From contig NZ_VAHO01000006.1 of assembly GCF_005796225.1 (NCBI RefSeq), positions 62,001 to 126,000 of the forward strand: a stretch of 64,000 bases of DNA, given 5' to 3'. How positions within the stretch are numbered: position 1 is the stretch's first letter; every line of letters begins with the position of its first letter. Shown in pieces: positions 1 through 7,377 of the stretch. The position numbers were made by a program, and so were the translations under genes. The notes beneath the pieces are model-generated. The model had not been told where the DNA came from, did not search any database, and saw only the letters and a program-made list of their open reading frames with translations. Source of the stretch: Pseudarthrobacter sp. NamE5. Lineage in GTDB: Bacteria; Actinomycetota; Actinomycetes; Actinomycetales; Micrococcaceae.

Positions 1-63
1 CCTTGGTGCTCTGCCGGTTAGCCTAGGAACCACGTTAGTTCCCGGCCCCGTGGGAGGCACCGC

Positions 64-1230
64 ATGGAAACGATCAGCCCGAAGCTGTTGAACTGGGCGT
101 CCATCCTCGACAGCCAGACCCGCGAGCAGGCCGTCAAGACGGCAAGCCTGCCCTTCATCTACCCGCACCTGGCCCTGATGCCGGATGCGCACCTGGGCAA
201 GGGCGCCACCGTGGGCTCGGTCATTCCCACGCTGCGCGCCATCATCCCGGCGGCCGTAGGGGTGGACATCGGCTGTGGCATGATCGCCGTCCGGACCCAG
301 TACTCGGCCAGCGACCTCCCGAAGGACCGGAAACGGATCCGGGAGGACATTGAGCGCGCCATTCCGCTGTCGGCGGGCCACAACAACAAGAAGATCCTGC
401 CCACCGCCGTGGCACGGATCGCGGAGCTGAAGCAGCTGGCTGCGAAGTCCGGGTTCAATCCGGCGCAGTACGTGAGCCAGTGGGAGCTGCAGCTGGGATC
501 CCTGGGCTCAGGCAACCATTTCATCGAAATCTGCGCGGACGAAGCCGACGCAGTATGGCTGTTCCTGCACTCCGGCTCCCGGGGCATCGGCAACAAGATT
601 GCCCAGCACCACATCGGAGTCGCCCAGCACGTCACCCGCAAAAACCAAATCTACCTCCCCGACCCGGACCTCGCCTACCTCGACGAGGGCACGCCTCAGT
701 TCGACCGCTACATCGCCGAGCTGCGCTGGGCCCAGCACTTCGCCCTGCTCAACCGCGAAGAAATGATGGACCGGGTGCGGGCCCAGTTCGCCCGCTGGGT
801 GGGCGGGCCGGTGCAGGAGCTGGAGCGGATCAACTGCCACCACAACTTCACCCAGCAGGAGACGCACTACGGCAAGTCCGTGTGGGTGTCCCGGAAGGGG
901 GCCATCAAAGCCGAGCCCGGCGATCCCGGACTGATTCCCGGATCCATGGGGACGGCGTCGTATGTGGTGGAAGGCCGCGGCAACGCGGCGTCCCTGAACT
1001 CATCGCCCCATGGTGCGGGCCGGGAGTACTCGCGCAACGCAGCCCGGAAGGCGTTCACGCTGGAGGAGCTGAAGCGGGCAATGCGGGGGATCGAATTCCG
1101 TGCCTCGGAGGCTTTTATCGACGAGATTCCCGCCGCCTACAAGCCGATTGACCAGGTAATGCAGGATGCCGCGGACCTGGTGAGCGTGAGGCACAAGCTG
1201 CGGCAGCTGGTCAATGTGAAGGGCAACTGA
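64..1230 (+). CDS. rtcB: RNA-splicing ligase RtcB
   Basis: A 388-residue member of the RtcB family, GTP- and Mn2+-dependent ligases that join 2',3'-cyclic-phosphate and 5'-OH RNA ends. Visible family motifs are VGVDIGCGM near residue 65 (metal-binding Cys), GSLGSGNHF near 145, HSGSRG near 169, CHHN near 258 and HGAGREYSR near 316. The His of the last motif corresponds to the guanylylated residue of the family. Length is normal for the shorter bacterial form. The ATG follows a GGGAGG Shine-Dalgarno (nt 50-55). No archease gene or RtcR regulator is adjacent, so the RNA substrate cannot be deduced. A TAGCCT box at nt 19-24 may be its -10 element. Identification is firm; the physiological role is not. 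Confidence 0.95.
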   Translation: METISPKLLNWASILDSQTREQAVKTASLPFIYPHLALMPDAHLGKGATVGSVIPTLRAIIPAAVGVDIGCGMIAVRTQYSASDLPKDRKRIREDIERAIPLSAGHNNKKILPTAVARIAELKQLAAKSGFNPAQYVSQWELQLGSLGSGNHFIEICADEADAVWLFLHSGSRGIGNKIAQHHIGVAQHVTRKNQIYLPDPDLAYLDEGTPQFDRYIAELRWAQHFALLNREEMMDRVRAQFARWVGGPVQELERINCHHNFTQQETHYGKSVWVSRKGAIKAEPGDPGLIPGSMGTASYVVEGRGNAASLNSSPHGAGREYSRNAARKAFTLEELKRAMRGIEFRASEAFIDEIPAAYKPIDQVMQDAADLVSVRHKLRQLVNVKGN

Positions 1231-1304
1231 ACCGCCGTACCGAGGCAGTCCTGCGTCCAAATGTGACGCTAGATGAACCAGCGTGACCCCCCGTTTCCGC
1301 TTCA

Positions 1305-1339
1305 TTGAACGGGTTTGGGCCACTCCCTATGGTGAAACA
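1305..1339 (+). promoter_or_regulatory. Leaderless promoter of the sulfonate/taurine-type ABC operon
   Basis: TTGAAC at 1305-1310 and TATGGT at 1328-1333 are separated by exactly 17 nt. The -10 box ends 6 nt before the ATG at 1340, so the predicted +1 is the start codon itself. No Shine-Dalgarno is present, which supports leaderless translation and fixes this start over an upstream GTG at 1283. Confidence 0.7.
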
Positions 1340-2500
1340 ATGACAAGTTCCAAGCCCGGGATGACCCGCATCGTGGCAGGCGAAAGCGCGGTCCCCAAGC
1401 GCAAGCGTGCCATCGAGGCTGCCTTGGCCATCGGGCTGGTTTTGCTGATTGCCGTGGGCGCCATGGTGGCATCCACTGTTTCGCGTAACACAGAGGCCCA
1501 GGCGGCTGAGCCCACCCCCGCTGCCGAGCTCAAGCTCGGCTACTTCGGCAATGTCACGCATGCGCCAGCCCTGGTGGGCATAAAAGAAGGTCTCCTTGCC
1601 GAAGCGTTGGGGAAAACCGCCCTGAGCACAGAGACATTCAACGCCGGACCCGCTGCCATCGAGGCGCTGAACGCAGGCGCAATCGACGCCGCCTACATCG
1701 GCCCCAACCCGGCCATCAACTCTTTCGTCAAGAGCCAGGGTGAGTCCGTCAGGATCATTGCCGGTGCCGCCGCCGGCGGGGCCCAGCTGGTGGTGAAGCC
1801 GGAGATCACCTCCGCCACCGACCTTGAGGGAAAGACCCTTGCCTCGCCGCAGCTCGGCGGCACGCAGGACGTAGCCCTGCGGGCGTGGCTCGCGGACCAG
1901 GGATACAAGACCAACGTGGACGGCAGCGGCGACGTCAACATCAATCCCACCGAGAACGCCCAGTCGCTGAAGCTGTTCCAGGACGGAAAGCTCGACGGCG
2001 CCTGGCTGCCCGAGCCGTGGGCGTCCCGTCTGGTGCTCCAGGCCGGAGCGAAGGTGCTGGTGGACGAAAAGGACCTGTGGGACGGTGCCGAAACCGGCAA
2101 ACCCCTTGAGTTCCCCACCACGGTCCTGATCGTAAACCAGAAGTTCGCTGCGGACCATCCGGAAACCGTCAAGGCACTCCTGGCCGGGCACGCCAAGTCG
2201 GTGGCCTGGCTGAATGAGGCCCCTGCAGAACAGAAGGCCGGTGTCATCAACGCCGCCTTGCAGGAGTCCGCCGGTGCCGCACTGGCTGATGACGTCCTGG
2301 CGCGCTCGCTGGCCAACATCACCTTCACCCTCGACCCGCTGGCCGGAGGGTACCCGCGGCTACTGCAGGACGGCGTTAAAGCCGGCACCACCAGGCAGGC
2401 CGACCTCAACGGGCTCTTTGACCTCCGCTCGCTGAACACGGTCACCGCGGGCGCCGGCAGCACCGACAAGATTTCCGCGGCCGGCCTCGGCCTGGACTGA
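1340..2500 (+). CDS. ABC transporter substrate-binding protein, NitT/TauT/sulfonate family
   Basis: A 386-residue SsuA/TauA-type periplasmic-binding-fold protein, expected to be membrane-anchored outside the cell and to capture an aliphatic sulfonate, taurine or similar small oxyanion. An N-terminal hydrophobic segment (about residues 27-47, IGLVLLIAVGAMVAS) follows a Lys/Arg-rich start. The mature part begins with ELKLGYFGNVTHAP, typical of this family, and continues with IEALNAGAIDAAYIGPNP, the ligand-pocket strand. The anchor has no lipobox Cys. It is the first gene of a three-gene importer (binding protein, ATPase, permease). The neighbouring cysteine-synthase, siroheme and ferredoxin-reductase genes favour a sulfur substrate. 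Nitrate or nitrile-type substrates are alternatives. The start is set by the -10 box 6 nt upstream. Confidence 0.88.
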   Translation: MTSSKPGMTRIVAGESAVPKRKRAIEAALAIGLVLLIAVGAMVASTVSRNTEAQAAEPTPAAELKLGYFGNVTHAPALVGIKEGLLAEALGKTALSTETFNAGPAAIEALNAGAIDAAYIGPNPAINSFVKSQGESVRIIAGAAAGGAQLVVKPEITSATDLEGKTLASPQLGGTQDVALRAWLADQGYKTNVDGSGDVNINPTENAQSLKLFQDGKLDGAWLPEPWASRLVLQAGAKVLVDEKDLWDGAETGKPLEFPTTVLIVNQKFAADHPETVKALLAGHAKSVAWLNEAPAEQKAGVINAALQESAGAALADDVLARSLANITFTLDPLAGGYPRLLQDGVKAGTTRQADLNGLFDLRSLNTVTAGAGSTDKISAAGLGLD

Positions 2501-2525
2501 CCAACCACTACCTAAGGACGGCACC

Positions 2526-3251
2526 ATGCCAGTCGTACTGGAACACCTGGGCAAGCGCTTCGGCGACGGCGCCCCGGTACTGGACGACGTCAACGCCAAC
2601 ATCGCGAAGGGCGAGTTCGTTGCCCTCCTCGGTGCGTCCGGCTGCGGCAAGTCCACCCTGCTGAACATCATCGCGGGACTGGAAGCGCCGACGTCGGGCG
2701 CCCTGGAAGTACCCAGCGATGGTGCAGCCTTCATGTTCCAGGACGCCGCCCTGTTTCCCTGGCTCACCGCCCGGGAGAACATCGAACTGGCCCTGAAGCT
2801 CCGGGGCGTCGGCAAGTCCGAACGCCGGGCCAAGGCGCAGGATCTGCTGGAGCTGGTCCATCTGGGTACCGCGGGGGACAAGCGCCCGCACGAGCTGTCC
2901 GGCGGCATGCGCCAGCGCGTTTCGCTCGCCCGGTCGTTGGCCCAGGACCGGCAGCTGCTGCTCATGGATGAGCCGTTCGCGGCGCTGGACGCCATCACCC
3001 GTGACCTGCTGCATGACGAGCTGGAGCGGATCTGGAAGGAAACCGGCCGCACCATCGTCTTCGTCACCCACAACGTGCGCGAAGCGGTCCGGCTGGGCCA
3101 GCGCGTCCTGCTGCTGTCTTCCCGGCCCGGCCGCGTGGTCCAGGAATGGGCCGTCACCGAGGAACATCGAACCGACGCCGGACTCGCCGGCCAGCTGACC
3201 GGGGTCATCACCGCCCGGCTGCGGGAGGAGATTCGCCGCCATGCCAAGTAA
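2526..3251 (+). CDS. ABC transporter ATP-binding protein, SsuB/TauB-like
   Basis: A 241-residue cytoplasmic ATPase that powers the importer encoded with its neighbours. Visible motifs are Walker A GASGCGKST (near residue 36), the ABC signature LSGGMRQRVSLARS (near 125), Walker B LLLMDEPFAALD (near 147) and the switch His in VFVTHNVREA. The Q-loop region reads FMFQDAALFPWLT. The ATG has an AAGGACG Shine-Dalgarno a few bases upstream. It lies 25 nt after the binding-protein gene, and its end overlaps the permease start by 11 nt, so the three genes are almost certainly one operon with coupled translation. Substrate is inferred from context only. Confidence 0.92.
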   Translation: MPVVLEHLGKRFGDGAPVLDDVNANIAKGEFVALLGASGCGKSTLLNIIAGLEAPTSGALEVPSDGAAFMFQDAALFPWLTARENIELALKLRGVGKSERRAKAQDLLELVHLGTAGDKRPHELSGGMRQRVSLARSLAQDRQLLLMDEPFAALDAITRDLLHDELERIWKETGRTIVFVTHNVREAVRLGQRVLLLSSRPGRVVQEWAVTEEHRTDAGLAGQLTGVITARLREEIRRHAK

Positions 3252-4188
3252 TCCCACGCCCCTTGCGGAAGCGCCGTCCGAGTCCGCCGAAACCCGGCAC
3301 ATCCATGCTGCCCTGACCCGCACCTCCACGGGCAAGGAGGACCTGCGGGAACTCGAGTCCGGGCTGGACTCGCTCCAGTCGGACGCCGAGCGCAGGCACC
3401 GGATCGAGTGGAGCCGAATCCTGCTGCCGATCGCTGCCCTGGCGGTCCTGATCCTGGCCTGGCAGTTCTACGTCTCGCTCGGGGTGAAGCGCCGCGACCT
3501 GGTGCCCGGTCCGCTCGACGTGTCCACCCAGATGGGCGTCCTCTGGAACGAGGGCAAACTCCAAGAAGCCGTGTGGACATCCCTGCAGCGCGGGCTGGTG
3601 GGGTTCCTGATTTCGGTGGCGATCGCTACGCCGGTCGGCCTGCTGCTGGCCCAGGTTGCTCCGCTGCGCCGCGCCTTCGGCCCTTTGATTTCCGGCCTGC
3701 AGGTGCTGCCTTCCGTCGCCTGGGTGCCCGCGGCCATCATCTGGTTCGGCCTCACCGACGCCACCGTGTACTTCGTGGTGTTCATGGGCGCCATCCCCTC
3801 CATCATCAACGGACTCATCTCGGGAGTGGACCAGATTCCGCCGCAGTACCGCCGGGTGGGGACAGTGCTGGGCGCCTCGCGGCTGCAGATGGCGCTGCAG
3901 GTCATCCTCCCGGCCGCGCTGCCCGGCTACCTGGGCGGGCTGAAGCAGGGCTGGGCCTTCTCATGGCGTTCGCTCATGGCCGCGGAGATCATCGCCGTGG
4001 GCGGCACCATCGGCTTCGGCCTGGGCTCGCTGCTGGACCAGGGCCGCATCCTCTCCGACATGACGGTGGTGATGTCGGCAATCCTGCTGATCCTCGCCGT
4101 CGGCATCCTGATCGAACTGCTGGTGTTCGGGCCCATCGAGAAGCGCCTCCTGCGCCGCCGTGGCCTGTTGGCGGGCAGCACCCGGTAG
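3241..4188 (+). CDS. ABC transporter permease, SsuC/TauC-like
   Basis: A 315-residue inner-membrane permease of the BPD_transp_1 class. About 60 charged residues precede the first hydrophobic segment (IAALAVLILAWQF), followed by five further membrane segments. The EAA loop that docks onto the ATPase is recognisable in the stretch around VGTVLGASRLQMALQVILPAAL. The long charged N-terminus is more than the family minimum but is seen in actinobacterial relatives. The start ATG lies inside the end of the ATPase gene (11-nt overlap), indicating translational coupling. The gene is followed 20 nt later by a strong terminator that closes the operon. Confidence 0.9.
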   Translation: MPSNPTPLAEAPSESAETRHIHAALTRTSTGKEDLRELESGLDSLQSDAERRHRIEWSRILLPIAALAVLILAWQFYVSLGVKRRDLVPGPLDVSTQMGVLWNEGKLQEAVWTSLQRGLVGFLISVAIATPVGLLLAQVAPLRRAFGPLISGLQVLPSVAWVPAAIIWFGLTDATVYFVVFMGAIPSIINGLISGVDQIPPQYRRVGTVLGASRLQMALQVILPAALPGYLGGLKQGWAFSWRSLMAAEIIAVGGTIGFGLGSLLDQGRILSDMTVVMSAILLILAVGILIELLVFGPIEKRLLRRRGLLAGSTR

Positions 4189-4207
4189 CGCTTTCATCGT
4201 GACAGCC

Positions 4208-4241
4208 AAAGCCCGACGGCGACCTCCCGCCGTCGGGCTTT
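4208..4241 (+). terminator. Intrinsic terminator of the ABC operon
   Basis: A perfect 14-bp stem starting AAAGCCCGACGG (4208-4221) pairs with 4228-4241 around a 6-nt loop, 20 nt after the permease stop. The T-rich tail is short (TTTGCT). Confidence 0.85.
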
Positions 4242-4388
4242 GCTGTGTCCGGCCCGACCCCTATGCGTGACTGATGACTGCCCGGCCCTGCCCCCCGCCA
4301 CTGGTGCCCCGATCCAGCGGGGGTATACCTTGAAGGTCATCCGGTAACTCTCCCGAGACCGGGCGGACGCTGAGTTCGAGGCGGGCAC

Positions 4389-5330
4389 ATGAAGCGGGCA
4401 GCGGAGGCAAGCGAAGGAGTCCTGGCGGGGATCGGTTCCACCCCGTTGGTCGAGCTGCGGAAAGTGGTGCCGCAGGGGTCAGCGCGGGTGCTGGCGAAGC
4501 TGGAGTTCGCCAACCCTACCGGAAGCATGAAGGACAGGATGGCCGTGGCTGCGGTCGAAGCCGCAGAAACCCGCGGTGATATCAGCCCAGGCGACACCGT
4601 GGTCGAGTACACCGCCGGGACAACAGGAATCTCGCTCGCGTTGGCCTGCGCGGCCAAGGGCTACGGGCTGCACGTCGTTTTCTCGGACGCTTTCAGCGAC
4701 GAGAAGCGCCGCACCATGGAGGCCTTGGGGGCAACGGTCGAGGACGTGCCCAGTGACCGTGGGCGCATCACTGAAAGCCTGATCAAGGCGATGATCGTCC
4801 GCGCAGGTGAGCTAAGCGCGAAACCGGGCCACTGGGCCTGCGACCAGCTCAACAACCGCGACGCCATCACCGGCTACCTGGCCCTGGGCGAGGAAATCTG
4901 GCAGCAGTCGAATGGCCGGGTGGACGCCTTCGTCCAGTCTGTCGGCACGGCCCATTCCATCCACGGCGCGGCCCGCGCCCTGCGCCGGCACCTGCCTGCG
5001 CTGAGGGTCGTCGCCGTCGAGCCGGCTGAGTCGTCCGTGCTATCAGGGGGGCCCACCGGCTCCCACCGGATAGAAGGAATCGGGATCGGTTTCACACCGC
5101 CGTTATGGGAACCGGAGGAGGTGGATGCCATAGAAGTGGTCTCTTCCGAGGATGCGATGGCGATGAGCCGCCGCCTTGCCCGGGAGGAAGGGATCTTTGC
5201 CGGCACGTCCTCAGGAGGGAATGTTGTCGCGGCGCTGCGCGTAGCCGAACAGCTGGGTCCGGACGCAACTGTCGCCACCATCATGGTTGACTCCGGCTTC
5301 CGCTATCTCAGCACTGGCCTGTACGGATAG
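4389..5330 (+). CDS. Cysteine synthase family PLP-dependent enzyme
   Basis: A 313-residue fold-type II PLP enzyme of the CysK/CysM group, which normally makes cysteine from O-acetylserine (or O-phosphoserine) and sulfide. The PLP lysine sits in FANPTGSMKDRMA near residue 46. The phosphate-binding loop family motif TSGNTG is replaced by TAGTTG near residue 77, so it is a divergent member rather than the housekeeping CysK. A second Gly/Ser-rich loop, AGTSSGGNV, is present near 277. A weak GAGG lies ahead of the ATG. It follows the sulfonate-type ABC operon after a terminator, so it has its own promoter, which I could not place. A different nucleophile or substrate from CysK is possible. Confidence 0.85.
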   Translation: MKRAAEASEGVLAGIGSTPLVELRKVVPQGSARVLAKLEFANPTGSMKDRMAVAAVEAAETRGDISPGDTVVEYTAGTTGISLALACAAKGYGLHVVFSDAFSDEKRRTMEALGATVEDVPSDRGRITESLIKAMIVRAGELSAKPGHWACDQLNNRDAITGYLALGEEIWQQSNGRVDAFVQSVGTAHSIHGAARALRRHLPALRVVAVEPAESSVLSGGPTGSHRIEGIGIGFTPPLWEPEEVDAIEVVSSEDAMAMSRRLAREEGIFAGTSSGGNVVAALRVAEQLGPDATVATIMVDSGFRYLSTGLYG

Positions 5331-5373
5331 CGAGAGGTGTTCGCCCGCCCTGTGGGTCTGAAAGACTGGCGCC

Positions 5374-5838
5374 ATGACCGTGAGCTTTGTGTGCCGCACT
5401 GAGTCCGGCGTTCCGCCGGAGCGGCTCTTCGACCTGGCCCGCAGCGTTGACCTGCACCTGGATTCCCAGAAGGGATCGGGGGAGCGGGCAGTGGCCGGTG
5501 TGACGTCGGGGTTGATCGGGCACGGCCAGGAGGTCACGTGGCGGGCCCGGCACTTCGGGCTGGCGCTCACCATGACCAGCCGCATCACCCACTTTGACTA
5601 CCCCAGAAGCTTCGTGGACGAGCAGGTCCGGGGCCCGTTCAAGTCCTTCCGCCACATCCACGGGTTTGCAGCCACGGCCGGCGGCAGCATCATGACTGAC
5701 CAGGTTGAATTTACGGCGCCGTTCGGCTTCCTTGGCCGCGCAGCCGAGAAGCTTGTCCTGCGCCGGTACCTGCAGCGGCTGATCCGGGAGCGTGGCCGGT
5801 TCCTTGCCGCTGCCAGCAGCCGAAGCGGGGCACTTTGA
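5374..5838 (+). CDS. SRPBCC (START/Bet v1-like) family protein
   Basis: A 154-residue cytoplasmic protein of the helix-grip SRPBCC superfamily, which binds hydrophobic ligands in a deep pocket. The pattern HGQEVTWRARHFG, ITHFDYPRSFVDEQ, GPFKSFRHIHGF and a C-terminal long helix ending LVLRRYLQRLIRERGRFL matches the small bacterial subgroup often annotated as cell-division inhibitor or CalC-like. It has no signal peptide or membrane segment. There is no convincing Shine-Dalgarno before the ATG and the -10 box is unclear. No function can be deduced from neighbours. The stop codon overlaps the left arm of a 12-bp inverted repeat whose other arm lies at 5884-5895. Confidence 0.75.
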   Translation: MTVSFVCRTESGVPPERLFDLARSVDLHLDSQKGSGERAVAGVTSGLIGHGQEVTWRARHFGLALTMTSRITHFDYPRSFVDEQVRGPFKSFRHIHGFAATAGGSIMTDQVEFTAPFGFLGRAAEKLVLRRYLQRLIRERGRFLAAASSRSGAL

Positions 5839-5895
5839 CTCGGACGCGCCGGCTGCCCAGGGCAACCCCGCCGCACTTCCCGCCAAAGTGCCCCG
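5826..5895. repeat. Wide inverted repeat at the end of the SRPBCC gene
   Basis: CGGGGCACTTTG at 5826-5837 is exactly complementary to CAAAGTGCCCCG at 5884-5895, with 46 nt between. The left arm includes the last codons and stop of the SRPBCC gene. It could form a hairpin in the transcript end; there is no U-tract, so it is not a classical terminator. Confidence 0.5.
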
Positions 5896-5968
5896 GTTTG
5901 GAGCACGACGGCGGGCGGTTGTCTATGTGACGCAGCGTTACCTTGCGTGAACTGGTGTTGCTCGGCCT

Positions 5969-6004
5969 TTGGGGGCGATTGTGACGCGGCCATACCGTTG
6001 ATTC
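5969..6004 (+). promoter_or_regulatory. Leaderless promoter of the siroheme synthase gene
   Basis: TACCGT at 5993-5998 ends 6 nt before the ATG at 6005; TTGGGG at 5969-5974 is a plausible -35 box (18-nt spacer). TGTGACGC occurs twice just upstream (5926-5933 and 5980-5987) as a candidate regulator site. Confidence 0.55.
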
Positions 6005-7279
6005 ATGGCAATTCAGGATATCTACCCCACAGCTCTGCGGCTGCTCGGCCGTCCCGTGCTGGTGGTGGGCGGCGGCCCCGTGGCTGCCCGCCGAGCCAAG
6101 GGACTGCTCGACGCAGGTGCAGTGGTCACCGTCGTGGCTCCGGTTGCCTCGCCCGCGCTGAAGGACATGTCCGACGCCGGCCTCGTCACCTGGCAGCAGC
6201 GCCCGTACCTTTCACAGGACGTCGACGGCATCTGGTTCGTCCAGACCGCCACCGGTGATCCTGCGGTGGATGCCCAGGTCTCCGCCGACGCCGAGGCGCA
6301 GCGCGTCTGGTGCGTCAACGCCTCGGACCATGAAGCCTCCGCTGCATGGACCCCGGCTGTTGCCGAAGTGGATGACGTCAAGATCGCAGTGAACGCCGGG
6401 GGAGACCCGCGCCGAGCCATGGCAGTGCGCGACGCCGTTGCTACCGCCCTGGAAACGGGCGACCTTCCGTTGCGCCGCCGCCGCGCCGCCCGCAGCGGCT
6501 CCGTTGCCCTGGTGGGCGGCGGTCCCGGCGACACGGGCCTCATCACCGTCCGCGGCCGCCGTCTCCTGGGCCAGGCCGACGTCGTTGTTGCCGACCGCCT
6601 CGGCCCACGCGAACTCCTGAACGAACTGGCGCCGGACGTCCGCGTCATCGAGGTTGGCAAGACGCCCGGCCACCATCCAGTGCCGCAGGCGGAAATCAAC
6701 CGGATCCTGGTCGAAGAAGCCCTAAACGGTCACCGCGTGGTCCGGCTCAAGGGCGGCGACCCCTACGTCCTGGGCCGGGGCGGCGAGGAAGCCGAATACT
6801 GCCGCCAGCGCGGCGTCGAGGTCGAAGTCGTCTCCGGCGTCACGTCCGCAATTTCCGTCCCGGCCGCCGCCGGCATTCCCGTTACCCACCGGGGCCTGGC
6901 CAAGGGCTTCAGCGTGGTCACCGGCCATGAAGAACTGTCCGAAGTGCCGGCCCGACCGGACCACACCATCGTCCTGCTGATGGGCGTCGGGCAGCTTCGT
7001 GAGTCCGCGTCCGCGCTGGGCGAAGCCGGCCTGCCCGGTGACACGCCGGTTGGTATCGTAGAGAACGGCTATTTGCCGGACCAGCGCGTCACGATTGGCA
7101 CGCTCGGTTCCATCGCCGACCAGGCCCAGGCTGCCGGCGTCGCAAATCCCGCAGTGATTGTCATCGGTGACGTGGTGCGCGTGAGCCCGTTCGCGCCGTC
7201 GCACTTCAAAACCGCTGACTACGGCACCACCACACCGAACAAGCCCCGCACCACCAAGCCCCGAGTCCTCACCAACTAG
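6005..7279 (+). CDS. cysG: Siroheme synthase: precorrin-2 dehydrogenase / uroporphyrinogen-III C-methyltransferase fusion
   Basis: A 424-residue CysG-like fusion that methylates uroporphyrinogen III to precorrin-2 and oxidises it to sirohydrochlorin, en route to siroheme for sulfite or nitrite reductase. Residues 1-113 form an NAD-binding Rossmann domain (VLVVGGGPVAARRAKGLLDAG). The SUMT domain starts near residue 162 (VALVGGGPGDTGLITVRG) and contains the SAM-binding VVSGVTSAISVPAAAGIPVTH. Compared with E. coli CysG, the segment between the two domains is about 50 residues shorter. The helical dimerisation/ferrochelatase part is therefore reduced, and iron insertion may need a separate chelatase. 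It lies upstream of a ferredoxin-NADP reductase, the likely electron source for sulfite reductase. The start fits a leaderless transcript. Confidence 0.9.
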   Translation: MAIQDIYPTALRLLGRPVLVVGGGPVAARRAKGLLDAGAVVTVVAPVASPALKDMSDAGLVTWQQRPYLSQDVDGIWFVQTATGDPAVDAQVSADAEAQRVWCVNASDHEASAAWTPAVAEVDDVKIAVNAGGDPRRAMAVRDAVATALETGDLPLRRRRAARSGSVALVGGGPGDTGLITVRGRRLLGQADVVVADRLGPRELLNELAPDVRVIEVGKTPGHHPVPQAEINRILVEEALNGHRVVRLKGGDPYVLGRGGEEAEYCRQRGVEVEVVSGVTSAISVPAAAGIPVTHRGLAKGFSVVTGHEELSEVPARPDHTIVLLMGVGQLRESASALGEAGLPGDTPVGIVENGYLPDQRVTIGTLGSIADQAQAAGVANPAVIVIGDVVRVSPFAPSHFKTADYGTTTPNKPRTTKPRVLTN

Positions 7280-7284
7280 CCCCA

Positions 7285-7350
7285 CCCAACCAGGTAGCAG
7301 CAGATGTTGTTATAAGCCCTCAGAACGACATCAACTGCTACTTAGTTGGG
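7285..7350. repeat. 66-bp palindromic intergenic repeat, copy A
   Basis: A 66-bp near-perfect palindrome opening CCCAACCAGGTAGCAG and closing CTGCTACTTAGTTGGG. It matches the element at 49299-49364 in length, end to end, at 51 of 66 positions. It fills most of the gap between the siroheme synthase and ferredoxin reductase genes and can fold into a long hairpin. Confidence 0.85.
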
Positions 7351-7377
7351 ACGGAACGAAGAAAAAGGAACACAGCC

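Noticed and set aside
159..641. Long open frames antisense to, or overlapping, nearly every gene
   Set aside because: In such GC-rich sequence, frames opposite genes stay open by codon bias; they show no family motifs or ribosome-binding sites and their composition mirrors the sense gene.
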